From: Streptomyces sp. B93
Lineage (GTDB): Bacteria; Actinomycetota; Actinomycetes; Streptomycetales; Streptomycetaceae
Assembly: GCF_018070565.1 (NCBI RefSeq)
Contig: NZ_JAGPXL010000031.1
Coordinates: forward strand, 1 to 64,000
DNA: 64,000 nucleotides
Direction: 5' to 3'
The notes under the pieces are model-generated. The model had not been told where the DNA came from. It ran no database searches and was given only the letters and a program-made list of their open reading frames with translations. A program made the translations under genes and the position numbers. This document shows, in pieces, positions 34,160-44,664 of the stretch. The first letter of the stretch is position 1. Each line of letters begins with the position of its first letter.

Positions 34160-35077
34160 ATGGGAGCCCAGCTCCGGGTCTACAAGCGTCGCATCCGATC
34201 CGTCACCGCGACCAAGAAGATCACCAAGGCGATGGAGATGATCGCCGCCTCGCGCGTCGTCAAGGCGCAGCGCAAGGTGGCGGCCTCCACGCCGTACGCG
34301 ACCGAACTCATTCGGGCGGTCACGGCGGTCGGTACGGGTTCGAACACCAAGCACCCGCTGACCACGCAGGCCGAGACGGTCACGCGGTCCGCGGTGCTGC
34401 TCATGACGAGCGACCGCGGTCTCGCCGGTGCCTTCAACTCCAACGCCATCAAGGCCGCGGAGCAGCTGACCGAGCGGCTGGAGCGCGAGGGCAAGGAGGT
34501 CGACACGTACATCGTCGGCCGACGCGGTGTCGCCCACTACAACTTCCGTGAGCGCAAGATCGCGGAGTCGTGGTCGGGCTTCACCGACGAGCCGACGTAC
34601 GCGGACGCCAAGAAGGTCGCGGCTCCGCTGATCGAGGCCGTCCAGAAGGACACGGTGGACGGCGGTGTGGACGAACTCCACGTCGTGTACACCGAGTTCG
34701 TGTCGATGATGACGCAGACGGCGCTCGGCGATCAGCTGCTGCCGCTCAGCCTCGACGAGGTCGCGAAGGAGGCGGCGCCGAAGGGCGAGATCCTTCCGCT
34801 GTACGACTTCGAGCCGTCGGCGGAGGACGTCCTCGACGCCCTGCTGCCGCGCTACGTGGAGAGCCGGATCTACAACGCCCTTCTCCAGTCGGCCGCTTCG
34901 AAGCACGCCGCCACACGGCGCGCGATGAAGTCGGCCACCGACAACGCCGGCGACCTCATCGAGAACCTCACCCGGCTTGCCAACCAGGCCCGCCAGGCCG
35001 AAATCACCCAGGAAATCAGCGAGATCGTCGGTGGCGCCAGCGCCCTGGCCGACGCGACCGCGGGGAGTGACTACTAA
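34160..35077 (+). CDS. atpG: ATP synthase F1 subunit gamma
   Basis: 305-residue central rotor shaft: N-terminal helix (QLRVYKRRIRSVTATKKITKAMEMIAASRV) and C-terminal helix (RRAMKSATDNAGDLIENLTR) form the coiled coil inside alpha3beta3; TSDRGLAGAFNSN marks the Rossmann-like part. The ATG of atpD follows immediately after its stop. Confidence 0.97.
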   Translation: MGAQLRVYKRRIRSVTATKKITKAMEMIAASRVVKAQRKVAASTPYATELIRAVTAVGTGSNTKHPLTTQAETVTRSAVLLMTSDRGLAGAFNSNAIKAAEQLTERLEREGKEVDTYIVGRRGVAHYNFRERKIAESWSGFTDEPTYADAKKVAAPLIEAVQKDTVDGGVDELHVVYTEFVSMMTQTALGDQLLPLSLDEVAKEAAPKGEILPLYDFEPSAEDVLDALLPRYVESRIYNALLQSAASKHAATRRAMKSATDNAGDLIENLTRLANQARQAEITQEISEIVGGASALADATAGSDY

Positions 35078-36514
35078 ATGACCACCACTGTTGAGACCGC
35101 GGCGGCTACGGGCCGCGTCGCCCGGGTCATCGGCCCGGTCGTCGACGTGGAGTTCCCCGTCGACGCGATGCCGGACATCTACAACGCCCTCCACGTCGAG
35201 GTCGCCGACCCGGCGAAGGCCGGCGAGAAGAAGACGCTGACCCTCGAGGTCGCCCAGCACCTGGGCGACGGCCTGGTCCGCGCCATCTCCATGCAGCCGA
35301 CCGACGGCCTGGTCCGTCAGGCCCCGGTGGCCGACACGGGCGTGGGCATCAGCGTCCCGGTCGGCGACTTCACCAAGGGCAAGGTGTTCAACACCCTCGG
35401 TGAGGTGCTGAACGTCGACGAGACCTACGACGGCGAGCGCTGGTCCATCCACCGCAAGGCTCCCGCCTTCGACCAGCTCGAGTCCAAGACCGAGATGTTC
35501 GAGACCGGCCTGAAGGTCGTCGACCTGCTGACCCCGTACGTCAAGGGCGGCAAGATCGGTCTGTTCGGTGGTGCCGGTGTCGGCAAGACCGTGCTGATCC
35601 AGGAAATGATCATGCGTGTCGCCAACCTCCACGAGGGCGTCTCCGTCTTCGCGGGCGTCGGCGAGCGCACCCGTGAGGGCAACGACCTCATCGCGGAGAT
35701 GGAAGAGAGCGGCGTTCTCGACAAGACCGCACTCGTCTTCGGCCAGATGGACGAGCCGCCGGGGACCCGTCTGCGCGTCGCCCTGGCCGGTCTGACCATG
35801 GCGGAGTACTTCCGCGATGTGCAGAAGCAGGACGTGCTGTTCTTCATCGACAACATCTTCCGCTTCACCCAGGCGGGTTCCGAGGTGTCCACCCTGCTCG
35901 GCCGTATGCCGTCCGCGGTGGGTTACCAGCCGAACCTGGCGGACGAGATGGGTCAGCTCCAGGAGCGCATCACGTCGACCCGCGGTCACTCGATCACCTC
36001 GATGCAGGCGATCTACGTTCCCGCGGACGACCTGACCGACCCGGCCCCGGCCACCACGTTCGCCCACCTCGACGCGACGACGGTGCTCTCCCGTCCGATC
36101 TCGGAGAAGGGCATCTACCCGGCCGTGGACCCGCTGGACTCGACGTCCCGGATCCTTGACCCGCGGTACATCGCGCAGGAGCACTACGACTGCGCCATGC
36201 GCGTCAAGGGGATCCTCCAGAAGTACAAGGACCTCCAGGACATCATCGCGATCCTCGGTATCGACGAACTGAGCGAGGAGGACAAGCTCGTCGTCCACCG
36301 CGCCCGCCGCGTCGAGCGCTTCCTGTCCCAGAACACCCACGCCGCCAAGCAGTTCACCGGCGTGGACGGTTCGGACGTGCCGCTGGAGGAGTCGATCACC
36401 GCGTTCAACGCGATCTGCGACGGCGAGTACGACCACTTCCCGGAGCAAGCGTTCTTCATGTGCGGTGGTCTTGAGGACCTGAAGAACAAGGCGAAGGAGC
36501 TGGGCGTCTCCTGA
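35078..36514 (+). CDS. atpD: ATP synthase F1 subunit beta
   Basis: 478-residue catalytic subunit: P-loop GGAGVGKTVLIQE, GERTREGNDLIAEM (with the catalytic Glu), Walker B VLFFIDNIFRFTQAGSEVS and the signature PAVDPLDSTSRILDP. It starts directly at the atpG stop and is followed by a strong hairpin before atpC. Confidence 0.98.
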   Translation: MTTTVETAAATGRVARVIGPVVDVEFPVDAMPDIYNALHVEVADPAKAGEKKTLTLEVAQHLGDGLVRAISMQPTDGLVRQAPVADTGVGISVPVGDFTKGKVFNTLGEVLNVDETYDGERWSIHRKAPAFDQLESKTEMFETGLKVVDLLTPYVKGGKIGLFGGAGVGKTVLIQEMIMRVANLHEGVSVFAGVGERTREGNDLIAEMEESGVLDKTALVFGQMDEPPGTRLRVALAGLTMAEYFRDVQKQDVLFFIDNIFRFTQAGSEVSTLLGRMPSAVGYQPNLADEMGQLQERITSTRGHSITSMQAIYVPADDLTDPAPATTFAHLDATTVLSRPISEKGIYPAVDPLDSTSRILDPRYIAQEHYDCAMRVKGILQKYKDLQDIIAILGIDELSEEDKLVVHRARRVERFLSQNTHAAKQFTGVDGSDVPLEESITAFNAICDGEYDHFPEQAFFMCGGLEDLKNKAKELGVS

Positions 36515-36550
36515 GCCCCGCGCTCACCGTGAGCCCCAGCGCTCACGTCC

Positions 36551-36577
36551 GAGGGGGCGGGTACGTCCCGCCCCCTC
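36551..36577 (+). terminator. Hairpin between atpD and atpC
   Basis: Arms GAGGGGGCGGG (36551-36561) and CCCGCCCCCTC (36567-36577) with a 5-base loop, then TTTC. It looks like an intrinsic terminator within the operon and could lower epsilon-subunit expression or act as an mRNA-stabilising 3' end. Confidence 0.7.
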
Positions 36578-36645
36578 TTTCACGCCCACTAGACTTGTAA
36601 CCAACACCCGGCATACCCGCCGGGTGGTGACCCGAGGAGCCACCC

Positions 36646-37020
36646 TTGGCTGCTGAGCTGCACGTCGAGCTGGTCGCCGCCGACCGAAAGGTCTGGTCCG
36701 GCGAGGCCACCCTGGTCGTCGCGCGCACCACGTCCGGCGACATCGGCGTCATGCCCGGTCACCAGCCGCTGCTCGGTGTGCTGGAGTCGGGCCCGGTGAC
36801 CATCCGTACGAGTGATGGTGGAACCGTCATCGCCGCGGTGCACGGCGGTTTCATCTCGTTCGCGGACAACAAGCTGTCGCTGCTGGCAGAGATCGCCGAG
36901 CTGTCGGACGAGATCGATGTCCAGCGCGCGGAGCGGGCCCTCGAGCGGGCGCAGTCGAAGGCCGACGCCTTCGCACAGCGCCGCGCGGAGGTCCGACTGC
37001 GTGCGGCGACGGCGCACTGA
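36646..37020 (+). CDS. atpC: ATP synthase F1 subunit epsilon
   Basis: 124 residues from a TTG start preceded by GAGGAG. N-terminal beta-sandwich (VELVAADRKVWSGEATLVVART, GDIGVMPGHQPLLGVL) and C-terminal helical hairpin (DVQRAERALERAQSKADAF) that can inhibit ATP hydrolysis. Last gene of the operon, about 130 bp after atpD. Confidence 0.95.
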   Translation: MAAELHVELVAADRKVWSGEATLVVARTTSGDIGVMPGHQPLLGVLESGPVTIRTSDGGTVIAAVHGGFISFADNKLSLLAEIAELSDEIDVQRAERALERAQSKADAFAQRRAEVRLRAATAH

Positions 37021-37143
37021 ACCAGGGCGTCGTCGGCTGACGTCACTCAGCCGCGGCCGGCACCGGAGCGATCCGGAGCCGGTCGCGGCTGAGGCAGATA
37101 TGGAAGTTTTTTCCGTTCCGTTACCTAGGAGACGAGGAGGTCG

Positions 37144-37593
37144 GTGTCGATGGTCCTCGCTCTGACTGTGTGCGGATCGGTCGTCGCCCTGGTGGTGCTG
37201 GGACTGTTCGTCTTCGGTCTGCGGCGCAGGCTGATCCAGCGCTCCGGCGGCACCTTCGACTGTTCCCTGCGCTGGGAAGCCTCCGAGCAGGACGACACCG
37301 GCAAGGGCTGGGCCTACGGTGTGGCCCGCTACAACGGCGACCGCGTCGAATGGTTCCGCGTCTTCTCCTACGCCCCCCGTCCGCGCCGCACCCTGGAGCG
37401 TTCCGCCATCGAGGTGGCCGGTCGCCGGGTCCCCGCGGGCGAGGAGGAACTGGCGCTGCTCTCCGACGCGGTCATCCTGACCTGTCTGCACCGCGGCACG
37501 CGGCTCGAACTGGCGATGAGCGAGGACGCGCTGACCGGGTTCCTCGCCTGGCTGGAGGCGGCTCCTCCGGGTCAGCGCGTCAACGTGGCCTGA
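37144..37593 (+). CDS. DUF2550 family membrane-anchored protein
   Basis: 149 residues: one N-terminal membrane helix (LTVCGSVVALVVLGLFVFGL) and a soluble domain (GGTFDCSLRWEA, WAYGVARYNGDRVEWFRVFSY, RGTRLELAMSEDALTGFLAWLE). The family is restricted to actinobacteria and habitually sits downstream of atpC; function unknown. Start GTG 37144 after GAGGAGG, with ATG 37150 as alternative. Confidence 0.85.
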   Translation: MSMVLALTVCGSVVALVVLGLFVFGLRRRLIQRSGGTFDCSLRWEASEQDDTGKGWAYGVARYNGDRVEWFRVFSYAPRPRRTLERSAIEVAGRRVPAGEEELALLSDAVILTCLHRGTRLELAMSEDALTGFLAWLEAAPPGQRVNVA

Positions 37594-37600
37594 CGGTGCG

Positions 37601-37792
37601 TCACAGCGGGCAGATCTCGCCCCGGTAGACGCCGGGGGCGGTGGTCTGTCCGACCACGATCGTCTTGGTGTGCTCGGTGGCTATGTTCACCGTGACGGTG
37701 GCGGGCCAGGCCGACAGCAGGGCGGCGAGAGCGGCCGCGCACCCGCCGAGACATGCCGTCCGGGCCTTGGGCCTGCTGGTCTTGCGTGTCAT
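37601..37792 (-). CDS. Small secreted or membrane-anchored protein
   Basis: 63 residues from ATG 37790-37792, with GGGGGAAC upstream. A basic N-terminus (MTRKTSRPKAR) precedes a hydrophobic helix (CLGGCAAALAALLSAWPATVTV) and about 30 polar residues ending GVYRGEICPL. It fits a signal peptide or single membrane anchor. No family recognised; its stop lies 8 bp from the convergent DUF2550 stop. Confidence 0.55.
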   Translation of the reverse strand: MTRKTSRPKARTACLGGCAAALAALLSAWPATVTVNIATEHTKTIVVGQTTAPGVYRGEICPL

Positions 37793-37935
37793 GACGTTCC
37801 CCCGTTGAGAGTTCAAGGTGTCTTCCGAGACCTGAAGTCTCCCTGGGGTGCGCGGCCCGGACACCTGCCGTCCGGCCCCCTCACGGGTGCCCAACGTCCC
37901 TGGTGCGCGTACGCCGGGGGCGCGTCCGGAACGCG

Positions 37936-37972
37936 CACGCCGCGGACAGACGTACGGTCTGTCCGCGGCGTG
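37936..37972 (-). terminator. Terminator downstream of the chitinase gene
   Basis: A 16-bp perfect stem (37936-37951 with 37957-37972) around loop GTACG, 22 bp beyond the chitinase stop. Confidence 0.8.
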
Positions 37973-37993
37973 GCTCTCGGTGTGCGGTACGGG

Positions 37994-39817
<1,824 letters not shown>

Positions 39818-39878
39818 GCCGCGCCTCCTTATGGGGGTGTGGGGGGCATGACTGAGCCTTCACGCCCACGGTGCCGCG

Positions 39879-39921
39879 AGAATAGAAAGGTCTGGACCAC
39901 GGGTCAATAGGTCTGGACCAC
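39879..39921 (-). promoter_or_regulatory. Chitinase promoter with paired 13-bp operator repeats
   Basis: On the minus strand, -35 TTGACC (39902-39907) and -10 TATTCT (39879-39884) are 17 bp apart. A direct repeat GTGGTCCAGACCT occurs at 39909-39921 and 39888-39900, 21 bp apart, flanking and overlapping the -35 and spacer. This is the classic pair of direct repeats in Streptomyces chitinase promoters and resembles the DasR operator, so GlcNAc-responsive repression by DasR and chitin-dependent control are expected. Confidence 0.85.
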
Positions 39922-39937
39922 TTGACATCCGGCCCGA

Positions 39938-40579
39938 CTAGATCCCCAACTCCTGCGCCAGCACCGCCGCTTGCACCCGGCTGCGCAGCTCCAGCTTCCC
40001 CAGCAACCGGCTGACGTGCGTCTTCACCGTCGCCTCGGCCATGTCCAGGCGCACCGCGACGTCCGCGTTCGACAGCCCCTCACCCAGACACGACAGCACC
40101 TCGCGTTCCCGCCGCGTCAGGCTCTCCAGCACCGCCGGATCGGCCTTCGGCCCCCGCGCCGGAGCCGCCGCGAACTCCGCGATGAGACGCCGGGTGACGG
40201 CCGGGGCGATCAGACCCTCGCCGCCCGCCACCGTCCGCACCGCCGTCAGCAGGTCGTTGGCGTCGGTGTTCTTCAGCAGGAAACCGGCGGCGCCCGCGCG
40301 CAGCGCGCCGAACACGTACTCGTCGAGGTCGAAGGTGGTCAGCACCAGCACGTCGGCCAGCCCCTCGCCCACCACCCGGCGGGTCGCCGACACCCCGTCC
40401 AGCAGCGGCATCTGTATGTCCATCAGCACCACGTCCGGCCGCAGCTCACGGGCGAGTTCCACCGCCCGCTCACCGTCCGCCGCCTCCCCGACCACCTCGA
40501 TGTCGGGCGCGCTGCCCAGGATGAGCACCAGCCCGGCGCGCACGGCGGACTGGTCCTCGGCGACGAGGACGCGGATCAT
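39938..40579 (-). CDS. NarL/LuxR-family response regulator
   Basis: 213 residues: receiver domain (E8-D9, phospho-acceptor D54 in VLMDIQMP, VLTTFD, K103 in FLLKNTD) and C-terminal LuxR-type helix-turn-helix (LTRREREVLSCLGEGLSNADVAVRLDMAEATVKTHVSRLLGKL). Its ATG overlaps the stop of the kinase gene (ATGA), so kinase and regulator are co-translated. A much longer in-frame extension across the kinase gene is spurious. Targets unknown. Confidence 0.93.
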   Translation of the reverse strand: MIRVLVAEDQSAVRAGLVLILGSAPDIEVVGEAADGERAVELARELRPDVVLMDIQMPLLDGVSATRRVVGEGLADVLVLTTFDLDEYVFGALRAGAAGFLLKNTDANDLLTAVRTVAGGEGLIAPAVTRRLIAEFAAAPARGPKADPAVLESLTRREREVLSCLGEGLSNADVAVRLDMAEATVKTHVSRLLGKLELRSRVQAAVLAQELGI

Positions 40580-41763
40580 ACGGATTCTCCTTCGGTGACG
40601 GGCAACTGCGCGCGTACGGCCCAGACCTCGCCGTCCGGGCCGTCCAGCGGACCGGCGTCCAGCGTGCCGCCCAGCAGGGTGGCCCGCTCCCGCATCCCGA
40701 CCAGACCGGCGCCGGAACCGGGTGCGCGCGGGCCGTCGTGGCCGCCGTACGGGCTGGTGACGGTGAGGGTGAGGCAGTCGCTGCGGCGGCGCAGGACGAC
40801 GTGGACGCGGCCCGGTCCGGCGTGCTTGAGGGCGTTGGTCAGGGACTCCTGGACGATGCGGTACGCCGCCAGCTCCACCGGCGCGGGCAGCCCGGCGCCG
40901 TGGGCGGCGTCCAGGGTGACGTCGAGGCCGTTGGCGCGGGCGGTGCCGACCAGCGCGCCGAGCCCGTCGAGAGTGGGCGCGGCGGTCGGCCCGGTCCCGG
41001 CGCCCGCGTCCCGCAGCAGCCCGATCAGCCGGCGCATCTCGGCCAGTCCCTCGACGCTGTTCTCCCGGATGACACCGAGTGCCTGCCGGGAGGTGCCGGG
41101 GTCGTCCAGGGAGAGCGCGGCGGTGGAGTGGATGGCGATCGCGGAGAGGTGGTTGGCGACCATGTCGTGCAACTCCCGTGCCATCCGGGCGCGTTCCGCG
41201 GTGACAGCCTGGGCCCGGTCCATCTCGGCCAGCAGCGCGGTCTGCTCGGCGCGCAGCCGGGCGGCCTCGGCCGCGTCCCGGTGGTTGCGCACGATCAGGC
41301 CGGTGGAGGCGGGACCGAACGACACGATCCCCACCACGACCCCGATCAGCAGCGCCTCCGGCACCCGCCACACCGCGAACGGCACCACGGCACCGGCCAC
41401 CGTGAGCAGCCCGGTGATCCAGGGGATGCGGCGGGCCGCGGCGGGCGTGCCGTACAGGACGGCGGCGTACATCAGGTCCGTGTAGAGCAGGATGGTGACC
41501 ACGCTGCCCCGGGTGACCGTGTCCGCGGCCAGCGCCGCCGTCCCGATCAGCACCCCGGTGCGCGGCCGGGACCGGCGCAGCAACTCACAGCCCGCGGTCA
41601 CGGCGAGGGGGACCAGCGCCGCCCAGCCCGGCGGCCACAGCACCAGGGAGTCGTCCGGCAGCCGGGGGAACAGCCCCACGGCCCACAGCAGCAGCCCGCC
41701 GAGCAGCCCGCCCAGCGCGACGTATCCGTCGAAGCGGTGCGGGCGCGGGAGTCGTACGGCCAT
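40576..41763 (-). CDS. Sensor histidine kinase, HisKA_3 type
   Basis: About 395 residues from ATG 41761-41763 (MAVRLPRPHRFDGY). Five to six N-terminal membrane helices without a large outside loop, suggesting it senses within or at the membrane. Dimerisation/phosphorylation segment ERARMARELHDMVANHLSAIAIHS with the phospho-His, then an HATPase_c domain (YRIVQESLTNALKHAGPG, GAGLVGMRERATLLGGTL). Partner of the overlapping NarL-type regulator. Signal unknown. Confidence 0.92.
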   Translation of the reverse strand: MAVRLPRPHRFDGYVALGGLLGGLLLWAVGLFPRLPDDSLVLWPPGWAALVPLAVTAGCELLRRSRPRTGVLIGTAALAADTVTRGSVVTILLYTDLMYAAVLYGTPAAARRIPWITGLLTVAGAVVPFAVWRVPEALLIGVVVGIVSFGPASTGLIVRNHRDAAEAARLRAEQTALLAEMDRAQAVTAERARMARELHDMVANHLSAIAIHSTAALSLDDPGTSRQALGVIRENSVEGLAEMRRLIGLLRDAGAGTGPTAAPTLDGLGALVGTARANGLDVTLDAAHGAGLPAPVELAAYRIVQESLTNALKHAGPGRVHVVLRRRSDCLTLTVTSPYGGHDGPRAPGSGAGLVGMRERATLLGGTLDAGPLDGPDGEVWAVRAQLPVTEGESV

Positions 41764-41915
41764 GACCCCATCCAACACGCGGCGGGCGCCCGCCGCCTGA
41801 TGCCGGGGGAGGGTCCCGGACTGCATCCTTCGATGTACCCGGGGTTCGTCACCGGCGACGACGAAACCGGCCCGGTCCGACGGGAGCCTGGAAGGGTGAC
41901 CGAAAGGAGCGAGCC

Positions 41916-42578
41916 GTGATCGTCGCGTTGATCGTCGCCTGCGAGGTCGGCTTCTGGGTGCTGCTGGCGCTGGGCCTGGCCGTCCGCTACCTGCTGGGGC
42001 GGCGGCGCCTGAGTGTGGTGCTGCTGCTGTGCGAGCCGCTGCTGGAGGTGGTGCTGTTCGTCGCCACCGCGGTCGATCTGCGGGGCGGCGCCGAGCCAAG
42101 CTGGGAGCACGGCCTGGCGGCGCTCTACATCGGCTTCACTGTGGCGTACGGCCACTACACGATCCGCTGGCTCGACGGCCACGCCGCCCACCGGCTGGCC
42201 GGGGCGCCGAAGCCGACGGGACCGCCCCGCTACGGCCTGGCCCGCGCCGCGCACGAGGGCCGCCTGTGGCTGCGTACCGTCCTCGCCGCCGCCGTCGCCT
42301 GCGCACTGCTCCAAGGGGCGGTGTGGTACGTCGGTGACGACGGCGACACGTCCTCGCTGCGGTCGTTCCAGTGGACGGCCCTGCGCGTCGCCGGTATCCA
42401 CGGCGTGATCGCGCTGACGTACCTGCTCTGGCCGAAGAAGGCGCCCGGGAACGCACCCGGGAAGGCGCCCGGGAAGGCGCCCGGGAAGGCGCCCTCAGCG
42501 CTCCCCGCCCGGGACCCAGAGCACGTCCCCGACACCGAGGTTCGCGGTCCTCGCGAGGATGAACAGCAGGTCCGATAG
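41916..42578 (+). CDS. Membrane protein with four predicted helices and KAPG-repeat tail
   Basis: 220 residues from GTG 41916 with AAAGGAG upstream. Helices at about 3-25, 32-50, 68-85 and 118-165 (two segments); SEWEH-like loop SWEHGLAALYIGFTVAYGHYTIRWLDGH. The cytoplasmic tail holds four tandem APGK/APGN units encoded by a 12-bp repeat (about 42450-42493). The last 28 codons overlap the end of the convergent adenosyltransferase gene by 84 bp. Conserved in Streptomyces as I recall; function unknown. Confidence 0.75.
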   Translation: MIVALIVACEVGFWVLLALGLAVRYLLGRRRLSVVLLLCEPLLEVVLFVATAVDLRGGAEPSWEHGLAALYIGFTVAYGHYTIRWLDGHAAHRLAGAPKPTGPPRYGLARAAHEGRLWLRTVLAAAVACALLQGAVWYVGDDGDTSSLRSFQWTALRVAGIHGVIALTYLLWPKKAPGNAPGKAPGKAPGKAPSALPARDPEHVPDTEVRGPREDEQQVR

Positions 42579-43067
42579 CCGGTTCAGATAGGTCGCCGTC
42601 AGGGGGTTCATGGTCTCGCCGTGCACCTCGAGGGCCGCCCAGGTGGAGCGCTCGGCGCGGCGGACGACCGTGCAGGCCTGGTGCAGCAGGGCCGCGCCGG
42701 GGGTGCCGCCGGGGAGGATGAAGGAGCGCAGCTTCTCCAGCCGCTCGTTGAACCGGTCGCAGTCGGCCTCCAGCCGGTCCACGTAGAACTGCTCGACCCG
42801 CAGCGGCGGGTACTCGGGGTTCTCCACCACCGGCGTCGACAGGTCGGCGCCCACGTCGAACAGGTCGTTCTGCACCCGGGTGAGCACCTTGACGACCTCC
42901 TCGCCGAGGCCGCCCAGGGCGATCGCCGTGCCGATCACCGCGTTCGCCTCGTTGGCGTCGGCGTACGCGGCGATCCTGAGGTCCGTCTTGGGGACCCGGC
43001 TCATGTCCCCGAGGGCGGTGGTGCCCTTGTCCCCGGTCCGCGTGTAGATGCGCGTCAGATTGACCAT
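42495..43067 (-). CDS. Cob(I)alamin adenosyltransferase, PduO type
   Basis: Transfers the 5'-deoxyadenosyl group of ATP to cob(I)alamin, giving coenzyme B12. 190 residues: N-terminal ATP-binding TRIYTRTGDKGTTALGDMSRVPK, YADANEANAVIG, LQNDLFDVGADLSTP-like segment VQNDLFDVGADL, RAERSTWAAL and the C-terminal YLNRLSDLLFILAR. PduO/MMAB-type four-helix trimer. It supplies adenosylcobalamin to methylmalonyl-CoA mutase, whose helper MeaB and epimerase are encoded further along. Confidence 0.94.
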   Translation of the reverse strand: MVNLTRIYTRTGDKGTTALGDMSRVPKTDLRIAAYADANEANAVIGTAIALGGLGEEVVKVLTRVQNDLFDVGADLSTPVVENPEYPPLRVEQFYVDRLEADCDRFNERLEKLRSFILPGGTPGAALLHQACTVVRRAERSTWAALEVHGETMNPLTATYLNRLSDLLFILARTANLGVGDVLWVPGGER

Positions 43068-43254
43068 GCGGCCAGCGTAGTGACGTACGGAGTGCGCGGC
43101 TCAACTAGGCCGTACGGAGCGTCCCGAGACCCCTGCCGGTGTGATGTCCGTCATGTGAGACGTGACGCGTATTACTTAGCGGTCACAGGGCCGCTCACTC
43201 CCGCTAGTGTCCGCGTGAGAGCACAACGACAGCGCGTATCAGGGGAGTCGCACA

Positions 43255-44103
43255 GTGGCAGGGAAGCTCGCCGTCATCGGGGCCGGTCTCATGGGTTCCG
43301 GCATCGCCCAGGTCTCCGCCCAGGCGGGCTGGGACGTCGTCCTGCGCGATGTGACCGACGAGGCGCTGAAGCGGGGCACCGACGGCATCAAGGCCTCCTA
43401 CGACAAGTTCGTGGCCAAGGGCCGGATGGAGGCGCACGACGCCGACGCCGCCCTCGCCCGGATCACCACGACCACCGATCTGGACGCGGCCGCCGACGCC
43501 GACATCGTCGTCGAGGCCGTCTTCGAGAAGCTGGAGGTCAAGCACGAGATCTTCCGCACCCTCGACAAGATCACGCGCCCGGAGGCCGTCCTCGCCTCCA
43601 ACACCTCCGCCATCCCGATCACCAAGATCGCGGCCGTGACGGAGCACCCGGAGCGCGTCGTCGGCGCCCACTTCTTCTCACCGGTGCCGATGATGCAGCT
43701 GTGCGAGCTGGTGCGCGGCTACAAGACCAGCGACGAGACCCTCGCCACCGCGCGGCAGTTCGCCGAGTCGGTCGGCAAGACCTGCATCGTCGTCAACCGC
43801 GACGTCGCGGGGTTCGTCACCACCCGGCTGATCTCGGCGCTCGTCGTCGAGGCGGCCAAGCTGTACGAGTCGGGCGTCGCCACCGCCGAGGACATCGACC
43901 TCGCCTGCAAGCTGGGCTTCGGTCACGCGATGGGCCCGCTGGCCACCGCCGACCTCACCGGCGTCGACATCCTGCTGCACGCCACGAGCAACATCTACAC
44001 CGAGAGCCAGGACGAGAAGTTCGCTCCGCCGGAGCTGATGCGCCGGATGGTTGACGCCGGTGACATCGGGCGCAAGAGCGGGCAGGGCTTCTACAAGCAC
44101 TGA
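43255..44103 (+). CDS. 3-hydroxyacyl-CoA (3-hydroxybutyryl-CoA) dehydrogenase
   Basis: 282 residues from GTG 43255. NAD-binding Rossmann motif LAVIGAGLMGSGIAQV; VVEAVFEKLEVK; catalytic His in ERVVGAHFFSPVPMMQLCELV; signature VVNRDVAGFVTTRL; C-terminal domain with ANDLTGVDILLHA-like ADLTGVDILLHA and GDIGRKSGQGFYKH. Oxidises 3-hydroxyacyl-CoA or reduces acetoacetyl-CoA; the short single-domain form fits 3-hydroxybutyryl-CoA dehydrogenase. Works logically with the thiolase at 60471. Confidence 0.94.
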   Translation: MAGKLAVIGAGLMGSGIAQVSAQAGWDVVLRDVTDEALKRGTDGIKASYDKFVAKGRMEAHDADAALARITTTTDLDAAADADIVVEAVFEKLEVKHEIFRTLDKITRPEAVLASNTSAIPITKIAAVTEHPERVVGAHFFSPVPMMQLCELVRGYKTSDETLATARQFAESVGKTCIVVNRDVAGFVTTRLISALVVEAAKLYESGVATAEDIDLACKLGFGHAMGPLATADLTGVDILLHATSNIYTESQDEKFAPPELMRRMVDAGDIGRKSGQGFYKH

Positions 44104-44340
44104 CACCGCACTCGGCCTCCGGAGTATCACACCCCGGGGTGAATTCGGTATCGGTTCGCTTACAGACGGCAACCTCTGGGGGCGCACGGCCGTCAGAGGT
44201 TGCAACACCTGGTTGCCGTCCCCGGACGCAAGACCCGCTTGCAGATCTGTCGCACCACCCGTTGCACGGCCGCACACAGTACCGGGACGCACCACCAGAC
44301 ATCACGACGCGGAGCACGAGACGCACGCACGGGAGCGCAT

Positions 44341-44664
44341 ATGCACATCAGGGGCGACCACGCCGAGCTGGTCGTCGGGGGCCGCCTCGACGTCCGCAGC
44401 GCGGCGGACGCCCGTGCGGTCCTGCACTCGGCCGTCGACGACGGAGTCGGCGACCTGGTGCTCGACCTGTCCGAACTGGACTCCTGGGACGCCACCGGAC
44501 TCGGGGTGATCATGGGGGCCCACCGAAGAGCCGGCCGCTGCGGCCGTCGGCTGGTGCTGCGCGACGTGCCACCCCAGATGCAGCGCCTGCTGGTGGCCAC
44601 CCGATTGCACCGCATCCTCGCCATCGAGGGCGGCATCGGCCTGGAGTCGCTGCCCCGGGTGTGA
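44341..44664 (+). CDS. STAS-domain (anti-sigma factor antagonist-like) protein
   Basis: 107 residues from ATG 44341 with GGGAGC upstream. Single STAS domain: AELVVGGRLDVRSAADA, DLVLDLSELDSWDATGLGVIMG, RRLVLRDVPPQMQRLL. In SpoIIAA/RsbV proteins the phospho-acceptor is Ser in D-S-S-G-L-G; here it is Thr52 in DATGLG. It probably switches a partner by phosphorylation. The next gene, a membrane-anchored ATPase, is about 250 bp downstream on the same strand and could be in the same pathway, but no anti-sigma kinase is adjacent. Confidence 0.88.
   Translation: MHIRGDHAELVVGGRLDVRSAADARAVLHSAVDDGVGDLVLDLSELDSWDATGLGVIMGAHRRAGRCGRRLVLRDVPPQMQRLLVATRLHRILAIEGGIGLESLPRV

Noticed and set aside
39938..41371. 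A 477-codon version of the NarL regulator
   Set aside because: The first two thirds are an out-of-frame reading of the kinase gene. The true start is the ATG overlapping the kinase stop.
43068..43254. A specific promoter (-10 TAGTGT near 43204) for the hydroxyacyl-CoA dehydrogenase
   Set aside because: No acceptable -35 at the right distance; the evidence was too weak to list.
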